Below are positions 14,641-22,003 of a DNA stretch of 29,671 nucleotides, in pieces. The position numbers were made by a program, and so were the translations under genes. The stretch is from an uncultured Dialister sp. (GTDB lineage Bacteria; Bacillota; Negativicutes; Veillonellales; Dialisteraceae), in NCBI GenBank assembly GCA_934193095.1, contig CAKPUX010000024.1:1-29671 (forward strand), given 5' to 3'. Under the pieces are notes generated by a model. It was not told the DNA's origin and did not search any database. It saw nothing but the letters and a program-made list of their open reading frames with translations. How positions within the stretch are numbered: position 1 is the stretch's first letter; each line of letters begins with the position of its first letter.

Positions 14641-16573
14641 ATGAATCAGAAAATTTTGACAGCGTCTTTGGCAGCTCTTGTACTTACCACAGGCGCTTTT
14701 AGTGTGCAGGCGGAAAATACCCCCCGAATTTTTATTCGCTGGACGCAGTCGTCGTCACCGCGAATAGAACGCCGGAGAAGAAGATCGACGCGAATGCGGA
14801 TGTAGCGGTCGTGACTGCGGATGAGATTGCGCAGAAGCATTATGACGATGTTTCGCAGGCCGTCAGAAATGTCCCCGGCGTAGTTATTGCGAACAGCTCC
14901 GCAAATGGACAAAACTATAACTCCAATAAACTCTACATTAACGGCTCTAATAAAGTTGTTCTTCTTGTTGATGGTGTTAGAATGAACACCAACGGCTTGA
15001 CTACAGGTAGCGCTGTAACTTTGGCGCAACGCGTCAACATGAACTCCATTGAGCGTATCGAGGTGCTGAAAGGCTCTGCTTCCACTCTGTACGGTTCTGA
15101 TGCACAAGGTGGGGTCATCAACATCATCACCAAAAAAGCTGACGAAGGTAAAATCAATACGGCCATCACAACTTCCGGCAGCAGTTTTGATGGTGAAAAA
15201 TACAACCTGTACAACGAAGGAAGCAAAGATGGATTCTTCTGGACAGTAGAAGCGCAGAAAGAGTTACAAGGCGATTACAAAGACGCTCACGGTAATAAAG
15301 TTATTAACCATTTAAATGCAGAAGCATATAACGTTAAGCTAGGAAAAGATCTTGGAAATGATTCCAGCCTTGTTTTTACTTACAACAAATACAAATCTGA
15401 CTATCAGCGCCCCGATCAGGCATTCATGCATCAAGGCGGTGGAAGTACTACCAGAGACTACGGAAAAAAGATAATGACTCCCTCAGCTTGCAATATAAAG
15501 CAAAAATTACCAATGCACTTTCTAATGAATTGACCATATATCGAAACCGTACCACTTTCCAAGACAATTACAGGAATTCTAGAGCATCTTGGCTTATGAA
15601 TATGAAGAGCACGGGCTTTACAGACCAGTTGACTTGGAAAAATGATCAGCACACCGTCGTAGGAGGCGTTGATTATTATAAAGATGAATTACCGCAGTTC
15701 TACTCTTATGGTGAAACTAATAATGCCCAAGGTTATCATGTCTCTAATACAGCCTTCTACATCCAAGATGACTGGAAAATTTCAGACAAATGGAATGTAA
15801 CCCCCGGTGTTCGCTTTGATCATCACTCTACCTTTGGAAATCACACCACTCCAGCTATCACTATCGGTTATAAAGCTGATGAAAACACCAATTACTACTT
15901 AGGCTATAAGGAGTTCTTTGTAGCGCCTGATTTATATCAGCTTTTTGATAAATGGTCTGGTAAAAAAGATTTGGAGCCGCAGGAAGGTAACACTTGGCAA
16001 ATCGGCATAAATAAGCAAATCAATGATTCGCTTTCCATGACCCTGAATCTTTATCGCACGCATGCCCAAAACCTGATTATCTACAACTACGATACATGGA
16101 AATACGACAACCTTGGTAATGCCAATAACGCCGGTGGATCTCTTAGCCTGACCAAACAGTTTACACCGAACTGGTCTGCCACTTTGGGATATACATACAC
16201 ACACGTAAACGGCAGTGATACTCAAAAGGCTAATCTGAATGGCTTCCTGCCTAAACACACCTTAGATCTGGGTGTCGCCTACACACAAGATAAATTCGAT
16301 GCCAGCCTCTATGGGCGTGCCATTTGGGGCCGAGAAAGTGGTAAAGGGTATACCGGAAAGATTCCGTCCGGATTCAAAAATTACAGCGTTTGGGATTTTT
16401 CTATGAACTACAAACCTGTTAATTATGCGAAAATTTTCTTTAAAGTGAACAATCTCTTCGATTCCTATTACTGCGATGTAGGAACCTTCAGCACATCCTC
16501 CTATGGAGATACGACCGACTGGTACTCCATGCCAGGGCGCAATTATGAGCTGGGCGTCACATTCCAGTTCTAA
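14641..16573 (+). pseudogene. btuB: TonB-dependent B12 receptor (BtuB-like), broken by two frameshifts
   Basis: An outer-membrane vitamin B12 receptor under the cobalamin riboswitch, split over three frames. Piece 1 (14641 to about 14730) has AAAGGAGG, a signal peptide (MNQKI...SVQA) and then a C6 tract (14720-14725). Piece 2, in another frame from about 14727, starts NFYSLDAVVVTANRTPEKK, an intact BtuB-type Ton box, and continues through the plug (LLVDGVRMN, IERIEVLKGSASTLYG, GGVINIITKK) to an A6 tract (15464-15469). Piece 3 (to 16573) holds the barrel, ending in the outer-membrane-type GVTFQF. Each break is repaired by one extra base (C7 or T6; A7), giving about 644 residues. The coding sequence is visibly more AT-rich than its neighbours. 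It could be decay, phase variation or sequencing undercalls. Confidence 0.85.
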
Positions 16574-16599
16574 GAAGCGCGCATTCGCACGCACTGCAT

Positions 16600-16651
16600 G
16601 ATGCACAATAAAAGCGATGAGACGAAAATCTCATCGCTTTTATTGTGCATC
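16600..16651. terminator. 23-bp perfect hairpin, bidirectional terminator
   Basis: Two 23-nt arms (16600-16622 and 16629-16651, core AAAAGCGATGAGA/TCTCATCGCTTTT) pair perfectly around the loop CGAAAA. The hairpin serves the convergent receptor and ATPase genes. Confidence 0.8.
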
Positions 16652-16671
16652 GTTGCGCCGCAACCACCGCC

Positions 16672-17937
16672 CTACGCAAACACCTCTTCCAAGCTGTGCG
16701 GATAGAGGAGAAAGTCAAAGATGCTCATGATGAGGATCCCGTCATCACCGCGGCGCGGGCGCATGACATCCTTGACGAGGATGATCTTCTTGAACCCATC
16801 TGAAAGGGCGAGGAGAGAGGCCTTCTCCTGACGAAGCTTCTCCTCATCCGGCAAGTGGAAGGCGGACTGGATGTAGTATCGCTTATTTCCCAGACTCGCG
16901 ATGAAGTCCACTTCGAGCTGACGACTCAGCATCCGCCCACTCTCTTCATCGAGTATTCTCCGATTCACTACGCCAACGTCCACCAGGTAGCCGCGGCAAC
17001 GCAGTTCATTGTAAATGATATTCTCCATCAGGTGCGTTTCCTCTACCTGTCGGAAATCAAGCCGCGCATTTCGGAGTCCCACATCCTCGAAGTAGTACTT
17101 CACTGGCGTGTCGATATATTTTCTGCCCTTCACATCGTAGCGGACGGCCTTCTGTATCAGAAAGGCTTCTTCAAGGAAATCGATGTACTGGCGAATGGTA
17201 TTCAGGCTGAGTTTCGAGTGGAAGCGGCTCTGGAAGGTCGAGAGAATCTTGGACGGATTCATCAGCGTACCGATAGAGGAGGCGAGCACATTCACCAGGT
17301 CTTCCATCCCCTCCGGATATTTGAGCTTATGCCGTTCCAGGATGTCCTTCAGATACGTTTCCTTGAAGAGGCTCTGCAGATAGGTGATCTTTTGCTGCTC
17401 TGTCTTCATGGACGCGACCTGCGGAAGACCGCCATAGGTCGCGTAGTCAGCCCAACCGTGGTACATATCCCCGTCGTACTGCTCCATGAATTCCGAAAAG
17501 GTCAGCGGGTAGACATGGATCTCGTCCCCGCGCCCGCGGAAAGCGGTCAGTATGTCGTTGGAGAGAAATTTCGAATTGCTCCCCGTCACGTACACGTCCA
17601 CATGTGACTCATACAGGAGGGAATTCAGCACTTCCTCAAAGTGATCGAGAAACTGTACTTCATCGAGAAGGATATAGTAGTCCCCTTCATCCGTCATGCG
17701 TTCGTGAATCCAAGAGAGGAGCATGTCGGGATCTCGGTAGCGCCGCATATCCCATCGGTCGAGCTGCATGGTGAGGATATGATCCATCGCCGTTCCCTGC
17801 TGCATCAGGTAACGGGCAAAGAGATTGAAGAGAAGATAAGACTTCCCACTTCTGCGAATCCCGGTCACCACTTTGATCATGCCATTGTGCATGCGCTCCA
17901 CCAGCGCATCCATGTATTTCTGTCGTTTGAACTCCAT
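16672..17937 (-). CDS. AAA-type ATPase with DUF4143 domain
   Basis: A 421-residue protein with an N-terminal P-loop ATPase domain: Walker A GIRRSGKS (26-33), Walker B YYILLDEVQ (87-95), and VTGSNSKFLS as the sensor-1 region. A C-terminal DUF4143 half follows (YYFEDVGLRNARLDF, LMENIIYNELRCRGY, then a nuclease-like EVDFIA segment with YYIQSAFHL). These widespread 'ATP-binding proteins' have no settled function. ATG 17937 is preferred because GAGGAG lies 8 nt upstream; a GTG at 17955 would put the ribosome binding site inside the gene. It is monocistronic, and a 36-bp imperfect palindrome sits just upstream of the ribosome binding site. Confidence 0.85.
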   Translation of the reverse strand: MEFKRQKYMDALVERMHNGMIKVVTGIRRSGKSYLLFNLFARYLMQQGTAMDHILTMQLDRWDMRRYRDPDMLLSWIHERMTDEGDYYILLDEVQFLDHFEEVLNSLLYESHVDVYVTGSNSKFLSNDILTAFRGRGDEIHVYPLTFSEFMEQYDGDMYHGWADYATYGGLPQVASMKTEQQKITYLQSLFKETYLKDILERHKLKYPEGMEDLVNVLASSIGTLMNPSKILSTFQSRFHSKLSLNTIRQYIDFLEEAFLIQKAVRYDVKGRKYIDTPVKYYFEDVGLRNARLDFRQVEETHLMENIIYNELRCRGYLVDVGVVNRRILDEESGRMLSRQLEVDFIASLGNKRYYIQSAFHLPDEEKLRQEKASLLALSDGFKKIILVKDVMRPRRGDDGILIMSIFDFLLYPHSLEEVFA

Positions 17938-17954
17938 CGTGACGCTCCTCTTCA

Positions 17955-17990
17955 CTGAAAATCAGACGCAATATTACGTCTATTTTTCAG
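17955..17990. promoter_or_regulatory. 36-bp imperfect palindrome upstream of the ATPase gene
   Basis: The arms CTGAAAA..AGACG and CGTCT..TTTTCAG pair at 15 of 18 positions around CAATATTA. It shares its core with the 40-bp perfect palindrome at 18108-18147. It touches the ATPase gene's ribosome binding site region, so it could be an operator or an RNA hairpin in the leader. Confidence 0.6.
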
Positions 17991-18107
17991 CGCATCTATC
18001 TTTTGAAATCACCCATCATAAAATATATAATCAGGTTTTTCTCCCGTATATATCGGTTCTTTCATGATTATTATACCACGCACGCATGACTCTGTATATG
18101 AATCACG

Positions 18108-18147
18108 GACTGAAAAGTAGACGCAATATTGCGTCTACTTTTCAGTC
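18108..18147. promoter_or_regulatory. 40-bp perfect palindrome in the divergent intergenic region
   Basis: The arm GACTGAAAAGTAGACGCAAT (18108-18127) is followed at once by its exact reverse complement. The core TAGACGCAATATTGCGTCTA recurs with three mismatched pairs at 17955-17990. It may be a dimer-of-dimers operator, a cruciform-forming site or a bidirectional terminator; TTTT follows only inside the arm. Confidence 0.65.
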
Positions 18148-18175
18148 TGTGAATTTCCCTCCCGTCACTCCCCAC

Positions 18176-18204
18176 TTGCTTTTCCTTCGCAAAAAGAATA
18201 AAAT
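18176..18204 (+). promoter_or_regulatory. Promoter of the uracil permease gene
   Basis: TTGCTT (18176-18181), 17-nt spacer, TAAAAT (18199-18204). It is flanked by an inverted repeat, CTGTGAATTT (18147-18156) and AAATTCACAG (18216-18225). Confidence 0.65.
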
Positions 18205-18236
18205 ATGACAGGTAAAAATTCACAGTCAGGCAAAGG

Positions 18237-18273
18237 AAGGAGGCTCTTTCGTTTTTCGAAAGCCTCCTTTTTT
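18237..18273 (+). terminator. Leader terminator (attenuator) of the uracil permease gene
   Basis: AAGGAGGC and GCCTCCTT, with an inner TTTCG/CGAAA stem, form a hairpin followed by six T. It begins about 25 nt after the predicted transcription start and 130 nt before the permease gene. Uracil transport genes in Firmicutes are commonly controlled by attenuation, often through PyrR; the antiterminator is not evident here. Confidence 0.7.
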
Positions 18274-18330
18274 CCGGGACTTGCAATGCGCTCGCTTCCA
18301 CCCTTTCCGATCCTCCAAGGAGGAATCGAA

Positions 18331-18408
18331 ATGCAGGAAGCCAAGAGCCCCCGCCTGATGTCTGATCTCCCCACTTCCCAGTCACTATTAAAAAGGAGAA
18401 TCTTATGA
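18331..18408 (+). CDS. Possible 25-codon leader ORF overlapping the permease start
   Basis: An ATG with an excellent AAGGAGG site 7 nt upstream opens 25 codons (MQEAKSPRLMSDLPTSQSLL, then KRRIL) that end in TGA overlapping the permease ATG as ATGA. That arrangement favours translational coupling. The ribosome binding site can itself be hidden in CGATCCTCC-AA-GGAGGAATCG. Part of the ORF is made of spacer repeat sequence, so it may be fortuitous. Confidence 0.35.
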   Translation: MQEAKSPRLMSDLPTSQSLLKRRIL

Positions 18409-19670
18409 GCAAAAGAATCATCGAAGTCGAGGAGCGCCTCCCGCTTCTCCCCACCATTCCCCTCTCGCTGCAGCACCTCTTCGCCATGTTTGGCTCCACG
18501 GTGCTGGTGCCCTTCCTCTTGAATGTAGACCCCGCGACCTGCCTTTTCATGAACGGCATCGGGACGCTCCTCTACCTCACCATCTGCAAATGGAAGCTCC
18601 CGGCCTACCTCGGTTCGTCCTTCGCCTTCATCTCGCCGGTGCTGGCGGTGACGGCGACGGCGGGCATGACGTATGCGGATGCCCAGGGCGGCTTCATCGC
18701 CTTCGGTCTCTGCTTCATGATCATCGCACTCCTCGTGAAGAAGATCGGCGTCGGCTGGATCGATGTCCTCTTCCCGCCGGCTGCCATGGGCGCGATCGTC
18801 GCGATCATCGGGCTCGAGCTGGCGCCGCTCGCCATGACCATGTCCGGCTTCATCGGTGAGCCGCAGGGCATGAGCGCAGCGACTTCCATCACGATCTCCA
18901 TGTTCACCTTGATCGTCACCATCCTTGCGACCGTTCTTGGGCGCGGATTCATCTCCATCATCCCGATCCTCATCGGTGTCATCGCCGGCTATATTCTCTC
19001 CGTCTTCATGGGTGTCGTAGACTTCACGCATGTAGAGGAGATGCCATGGTTCGCCCTGCCGACCTTCTATGCGCCGCATTTCAATCTTTCTGCCATCATG
19101 ATGATCCTTCCGGCGCTCTTCGTGGTCCTCGCCGAACATATCGGCCATCTCTTCGTCACGAGCGATATCGTCGGGCGCGATCTCATCAAAGACCCGGGAC
19201 TTCACCGCTCGCTCTTTGCAGACGGCCTGTCGAATATGATCTCCGGCTTCGTCGGCTCTACGCCGAATACCACGTATGGTGAAAACATGGGCGTCATGGC
19301 GATGACGGGCGTCTACAGCACCTGGGTCATCGGCGGCGCTGCCTGCTTTGCCATCCTCTTCTCCTTCATCGGAAAGATCGCCGCGCTCATCCACGGCATC
19401 CCGACTCCGGTCATGGGCGGCGTCTGCATCCTCCTCTTCGGCTTCATTGCAGCTTCCGGTATCCGCATGCTGATCGAAAAGCATGTGGACTATACGAAGT
19501 CCAGAAATCTGATCCTGACCGCAGTCACGATGATCTCCGGCCTCTCCGGTGCGACCATCGTCCTTGGGCCGGTGCAGTTGAAGGGCATGGGCCTGGCGAC
19601 CGTCGTAGCGATCATCACTTCGCTCGCCTTCCTCGCCTTCGATAAGATGCATATCTCGAATGAACAGTGA
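18405..19670 (+). CDS. uraA: Uracil permease (UraA/PyrP, NCS2 family)
   Basis: A 421-residue NCS2 nucleobase transporter with 14 predicted membrane segments, importing uracil with protons. The uracil-binding residues of E. coli UraA (Glu241, His245, Glu290) align with Glu244 and His248 in VLAEHIGHLF and Glu293 in NTTYGENMG. The N-terminal SLQHLFAMFGSTVLVP signature is present. AAAGGAG lies 8 nt upstream of ATG 18405. Expression is probably attenuated by the leader terminator. The TGA stop merges with a GAGAAAT repeat unit. Confidence 0.93.
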   Translation: MSKRIIEVEERLPLLPTIPLSLQHLFAMFGSTVLVPFLLNVDPATCLFMNGIGTLLYLTICKWKLPAYLGSSFAFISPVLAVTATAGMTYADAQGGFIAFGLCFMIIALLVKKIGVGWIDVLFPPAAMGAIVAIIGLELAPLAMTMSGFIGEPQGMSAATSITISMFTLIVTILATVLGRGFISIIPILIGVIAGYILSVFMGVVDFTHVEEMPWFALPTFYAPHFNLSAIMMILPALFVVLAEHIGHLFVTSDIVGRDLIKDPGLHRSLFADGLSNMISGFVGSTPNTTYGENMGVMAMTGVYSTWVIGGAACFAILFSFIGKIAALIHGIPTPVMGGVCILLFGFIAASGIRMLIEKHVDYTKSRNLILTAVTMISGLSGATIVLGPVQLKGMGLATVVAIITSLAFLAFDKMHISNEQ

Positions 19671-20470
19671 GAAATGAGGGGAAAGGATTACTCCCCGGGG
19701 ACGTGCTGTCCCTTTGATTGTTTGCGAAAGAGGGGGGAGCAGGTTCTATAGGTTCAGAGGGTTCAAAGGGTTCAGAGGGGGTGGTGCGGCACATTTCGTC
19801 ATCCTGAGCGGAGAAAAACGTCATATGTTAGAAAATGGCTTATCTAAAATATGAGAACTGAGTCGAAGGATCTAAGCGCCGCGGAGTTTTAGCATATAGG
19901 ATATTCTCGTATCGTCAGCCTTTCCCTCGAGGGAGTAGTATAGGAAAAAGAAGGGCGCATTTGTGCTGCTAACGAAAGCACCCTATCCACCGCTAACGCG
20001 GTCCCCCTTCCCCATGCGAGGAAGGTGCCCCGAAGGGGCGGATAGGGCACAGGCGGCATGAAAGACAGATGATGCAGATGGAAAAACGTTTTTGCACAAA
20101 TCACTGCTAACGAGAGTACCCTATCCACCGCTGACGCGGTCCCCCTTCCCCAATGGGGAAGGCTTAGGCGGAGCGACGCTTCGCGTCAATTTATATAAAG
20201 GGCGATGCCCGAAAGTGGTATTCAAGTCACTAGTCCCCAGTCCCTAGCTACTCATCCCTGCTTTCAAACTTAATTCGTGGGGCGTTCTGCCCTTTGATTG
20301 GGAATGAAATCCTCGCTTAAATGAGAAATGGTGGTGCGGCGCATAAAAATAAGGAAACGCCGCGGAGTATAAATAAGGCAATGCCCAAAGGTGGCATTTC
20401 AGTCACTAGGCACTAGTCTCTAGTCACAAGCCAAAGAACGTGCTATACTACAGTTGACATCGTGATTGAC
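19671..20470. repeat. 800-bp mosaic repeat spacer
   Basis: No gene seen. Contents: four perfect-phase 9-bp units (GGTTCTATA, GGTTCAGAG, GGTTCAAAG, GGTTCAGAG; 19742-19777); the filled GC hairpin (GCGGCAC 19786-19792, GCGCCGC 19876-19882, 83-bp loop unit); truncated and complete palindrome units at 19917-20050 and 20118-20163; 7-mers near 20226-20260; an empty GC hairpin (20336-20363); and a last short 7-mer array (20397-20425). It is the densest collection of modules in the window. Confidence 0.7.
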
Positions 20471-20508
20471 CGCAAAAGGCCGCCCTGCTTACGGGGCGGC
20501 CTTTTGCG
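20471..20508 (+). terminator. 15-bp terminator hairpin upstream of hicAB
   Basis: CGCAAAAGGCCGCCC pairs perfectly with GGGCGGCCTTTTGCG around TGCTTACG. A near-identical hairpin follows hicB at 21181-21212, so the toxin-antitoxin locus is bracketed by a direct repeat. No gene directly upstream needs this terminator. Confidence 0.75.
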
Positions 20509-20519
20509 CGAGAAAATGA

Positions 20520-20549
20520 TTGATACCATATATGACACCGCTCTATAAT
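20520..20549 (+). promoter_or_regulatory. Promoter of hicAB
   Basis: TTGATA (20520-20525), 18-nt spacer, TATAAT (20544-20549), 17 nt before the hicA start codon. HicB-type antitoxins with a ribbon-helix-helix usually repress this promoter. Confidence 0.75.
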
Positions 20550-20566
20550 ATGAGTGAGGTGATTCT

Positions 20567-20808
20567 ATGTCTCAATGGGATAAACTGATCAAACGCTTGT
20601 ACACCATCCCCGGTGATATGCGTTTCGAAGAGCTCAAGAAAATTCTTATCCACTATAGATACACGGATAACAACCCGCGTGGAGGAAGCAGCCACCACAC
20701 ATAAAACTAGGCTGCGCTCCGCTCACGATTCCTGCACATATACCCATCAAGAAAATCTATGTCCGTATGGTAAAAGATATCGTTGAAAAGGAGATGTATG
20801 CAAAATGA
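20567..20808 (+). pseudogene. hicA: HicA mRNA interferase toxin, frameshifted
   Basis: The N-terminal part (45 codons, 20567-20704) reads MSQWDKLIKRLYTIPGDMRF and continues to NPRGGSSHHT, the HicA dsRBD-like fold including the GGSSH catalytic-histidine region, before a TAA. The missing C-terminal half continues in another frame (LGCAPLTIPAHIPIKKIYVR to MVKDIVEKEM) and ends at a TGA that overlaps the hicB ATG. The shift is in TAAAA at 20702-20706 and needs one (or four) extra bases; lengthening the A run alone would not remove the stop. GAGGTG precedes the ATG. The toxin is probably inactive. Confidence 0.8.
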
Positions 20809-21167
20809 AAGACCTGTCCTATTTCATGAAACGTCCCCACAAGATCGAACTGATAGAAGATACCGAAGAGGGCGGCTATACCGCTGCTCTTCCCGAACTC
20901 CCCGGCTGCCTGACCTGCGGTAAAACTATGGACGAAGCATTGGCAAATCTGAAAGATGCGAAAAAAGCATGGTTGTCTGCCGCTTTGGAAGATGGCTATC
21001 CCATCCCTGAACCTGCCAGCACTGAAACATTCTCCGGCCAATTCAAATTACGTCTCCCGAAATCCCTGCATCGAGATTTAACAGAACGTGCGAAAGAAGA
21101 AGGCACAAGCCTGAATCAGTATTGCGTTTATCTTCTCTCGCAGCGTATCCGAACCCATTCTATTTAA
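20805..21167 (+). CDS. hicB: HicB antitoxin
   Basis: A 120-residue antitoxin. The N-terminal half (IELIEDTEEGGYTAALPELP, GCLTCGKTMDEALANLKDA) is the degenerate RNase-H-like HicB domain that binds HicA. The C-terminal half (QFKLRLPKSLHRDLTERAKE, EGTSLNQYCVYLLSQ) is a ribbon-helix-helix DNA-binding domain of the HicB_2 type. AAGGAG lies upstream, and the ATG overlaps the end of the hicA remnant, showing the original translational coupling. The antitoxin is intact while the toxin is not, so it may persist as an autorepressor or as an antidote to other HicA proteins. Confidence 0.9.
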   Translation: MKDLSYFMKRPHKIELIEDTEEGGYTAALPELPGCLTCGKTMDEALANLKDAKKAWLSAALEDGYPIPEPASTETFSGQFKLRLPKSLHRDLTERAKEEGTSLNQYCVYLLSQRIRTHSI

Positions 21168-21180
21168 TCAGTGCTTTCTA

Positions 21181-21212
21181 AAAAGGCCGCCCTGCTTACG
21201 GGGTGGCCTTTT
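21181..21212 (+). terminator. Terminator of hicAB
   Basis: AAAAGGCCGCCC pairs with GGGTGGCCTTTT (one G-T pair), with the loop TGCTTACG identical to the hairpin at 20471-20508. Confidence 0.85.
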
Positions 21213-21222
21213 GCGATGCGAT

Positions 21223-21570
21223 CTACTTTTCAAAATACACGGGCGGCACGGGGCTCGGGTAGAGCTGCTGGGCTTCCTCGATACAGATCTTCAGGATCTC
21301 CTGATTCTTCCGCTTCACCATGCCGGAGATGCGGAAAAGGTCGATGATCCACCAGATAATGCCGATGAAGCAGCCGCAGAGGATCCAGAGAAGGATATTC
21401 TTCACCGGATGTCCGAGGTAGAAATAGTACACGCCAAAGACCACCCATAGGATGTAAGCGGTCGATACCTTCTTCTCACGGTTCGCATACAGGGTCAGCG
21501 CATAGTCCTTCTGCTTCTCCGTGAGCAGATTCAAGAGGGCGATGGATGTCGGATCGAGATGGGTGTCCAT
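21223..21570 (-). CDS. TM2-domain membrane protein
   Basis: A 115-residue protein: a soluble N-terminal helix (about 1-33), then two membrane helices separated by a short turn (STAYILWVVFGVYYFYLGH and NILLWILCGCFIGIIWWIID), followed by LFRISGMVKRKNQEILK. This is the TM2 domain pattern, including the FYLG-H turn and the W-x-x-D-L/I-F end. The role of bacterial TM2 proteins is poorly known. AAAGGAGA lies upstream of ATG 21570. The gene follows a MITE-like element that separates it from the small gene upstream on the same strand. Confidence 0.8.
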   Translation of the reverse strand: MDTHLDPTSIALLNLLTEKQKDYALTLYANREKKVSTAYILWVVFGVYYFYLGHPVKNILLWILCGCFIGIIWWIIDLFRISGMVKRKNQEILKICIEEAQQLYPSPVPPVYFEK

Positions 21571-21597
21571 GATGATTCTCCTTTTCCATGGTTTTTC

Positions 21598-21764
21598 TTA
21601 AGGAAACACGGATTAAATCGTTGGCAGATTTTATTCTTGAATTTTTATACATGGCGAGGAATAACCTGACGCGAATAGCGAGCTATTTAAGGAAGGCTAT
21701 GACGAAGTCATGTATAAAAATTCTTGTAAAATCTGACTCTGCGATTTAATCAGCGTTTCCTTAA
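21598..21764. mobile_element. MITE-like palindromic element, copy 2
   Basis: A 167-bp element with ends TTAAGGAAACACGG and GCGTTTCCTTAA. It is near-identical over its whole length to the reverse complement of 10001-10165 (shared AGCTCGCTATTCGCGTCAGG core and both AATTTTTAT arms). No coding capacity. Its terminal TTA (21761-21763) is the stop codon of the adjoining 61-codon gene. The duplicated target may be TTAA or TA. Confidence 0.8.
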
Positions 21765-21946
21765 AACAGCCGTTCCTTCAGCTTGATGGCCTTCCACTTG
21801 GCGAGCGCCTGCTTGGCTTCTTCACTCGCATGTGCGGTGAGGCGTACATGGCCGTCGAGACGCTCCTTCATCGTGACGGCGGGGTCGATGTAGGGCTCGA
21901 AGGTTTTATACAGATTATTCTTTGTGATTTGTTCTGATAGATTCAT
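21761..21946 (-). CDS. Small hypothetical protein
   Basis: A 61-residue soluble protein that I do not recognise. The C-terminal part (ASEEAKQALAKWKAIKLKER) is likely a single helix, and the middle (DPAVTMKERLDGHVRLTAH) is charged. AAGGAG lies 8 nt before the ATG. It sits 36 nt after the DUF805 gene on the same strand, so the two are probably co-transcribed. Its stop codon coincides with the end of the MITE-like element, so the original C-terminus may have been longer. Confidence 0.55.
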   Translation of the reverse strand: MNLSEQITKNNLYKTFEPYIDPAVTMKERLDGHVRLTAHASEEAKQALAKWKAIKLKERLF

Positions 21947-21966
21947 GATGGGCTCCTTTTGTGAGG

Positions 21967-22003
21967 AACTGGTGACTAGGGATTAGGGATTAGGCGTGAC
22001 TCC
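21967..22003. repeat. 7-mer array overlapping the end of the DUF805 gene
   Basis: Units GGTGACTA, GGGATTA twice and GGCGTGACT in 7-bp phase. They run through the DUF805 stop codon (21983-21985) into its last six codons. Confidence 0.7.

Noticed and set aside
17873..18067. 64-codon frame upstream of the permease
   Set aside because: It overlaps the ATPase gene start and palindrome on the opposite strand, with no ribosome binding site.
18205..18330. Longer version of the permease leader ORF starting at 18205
   Set aside because: Its ATG follows the -10 box immediately, so it would precede the predicted transcription start; only the part from 18331 has a ribosome binding site.
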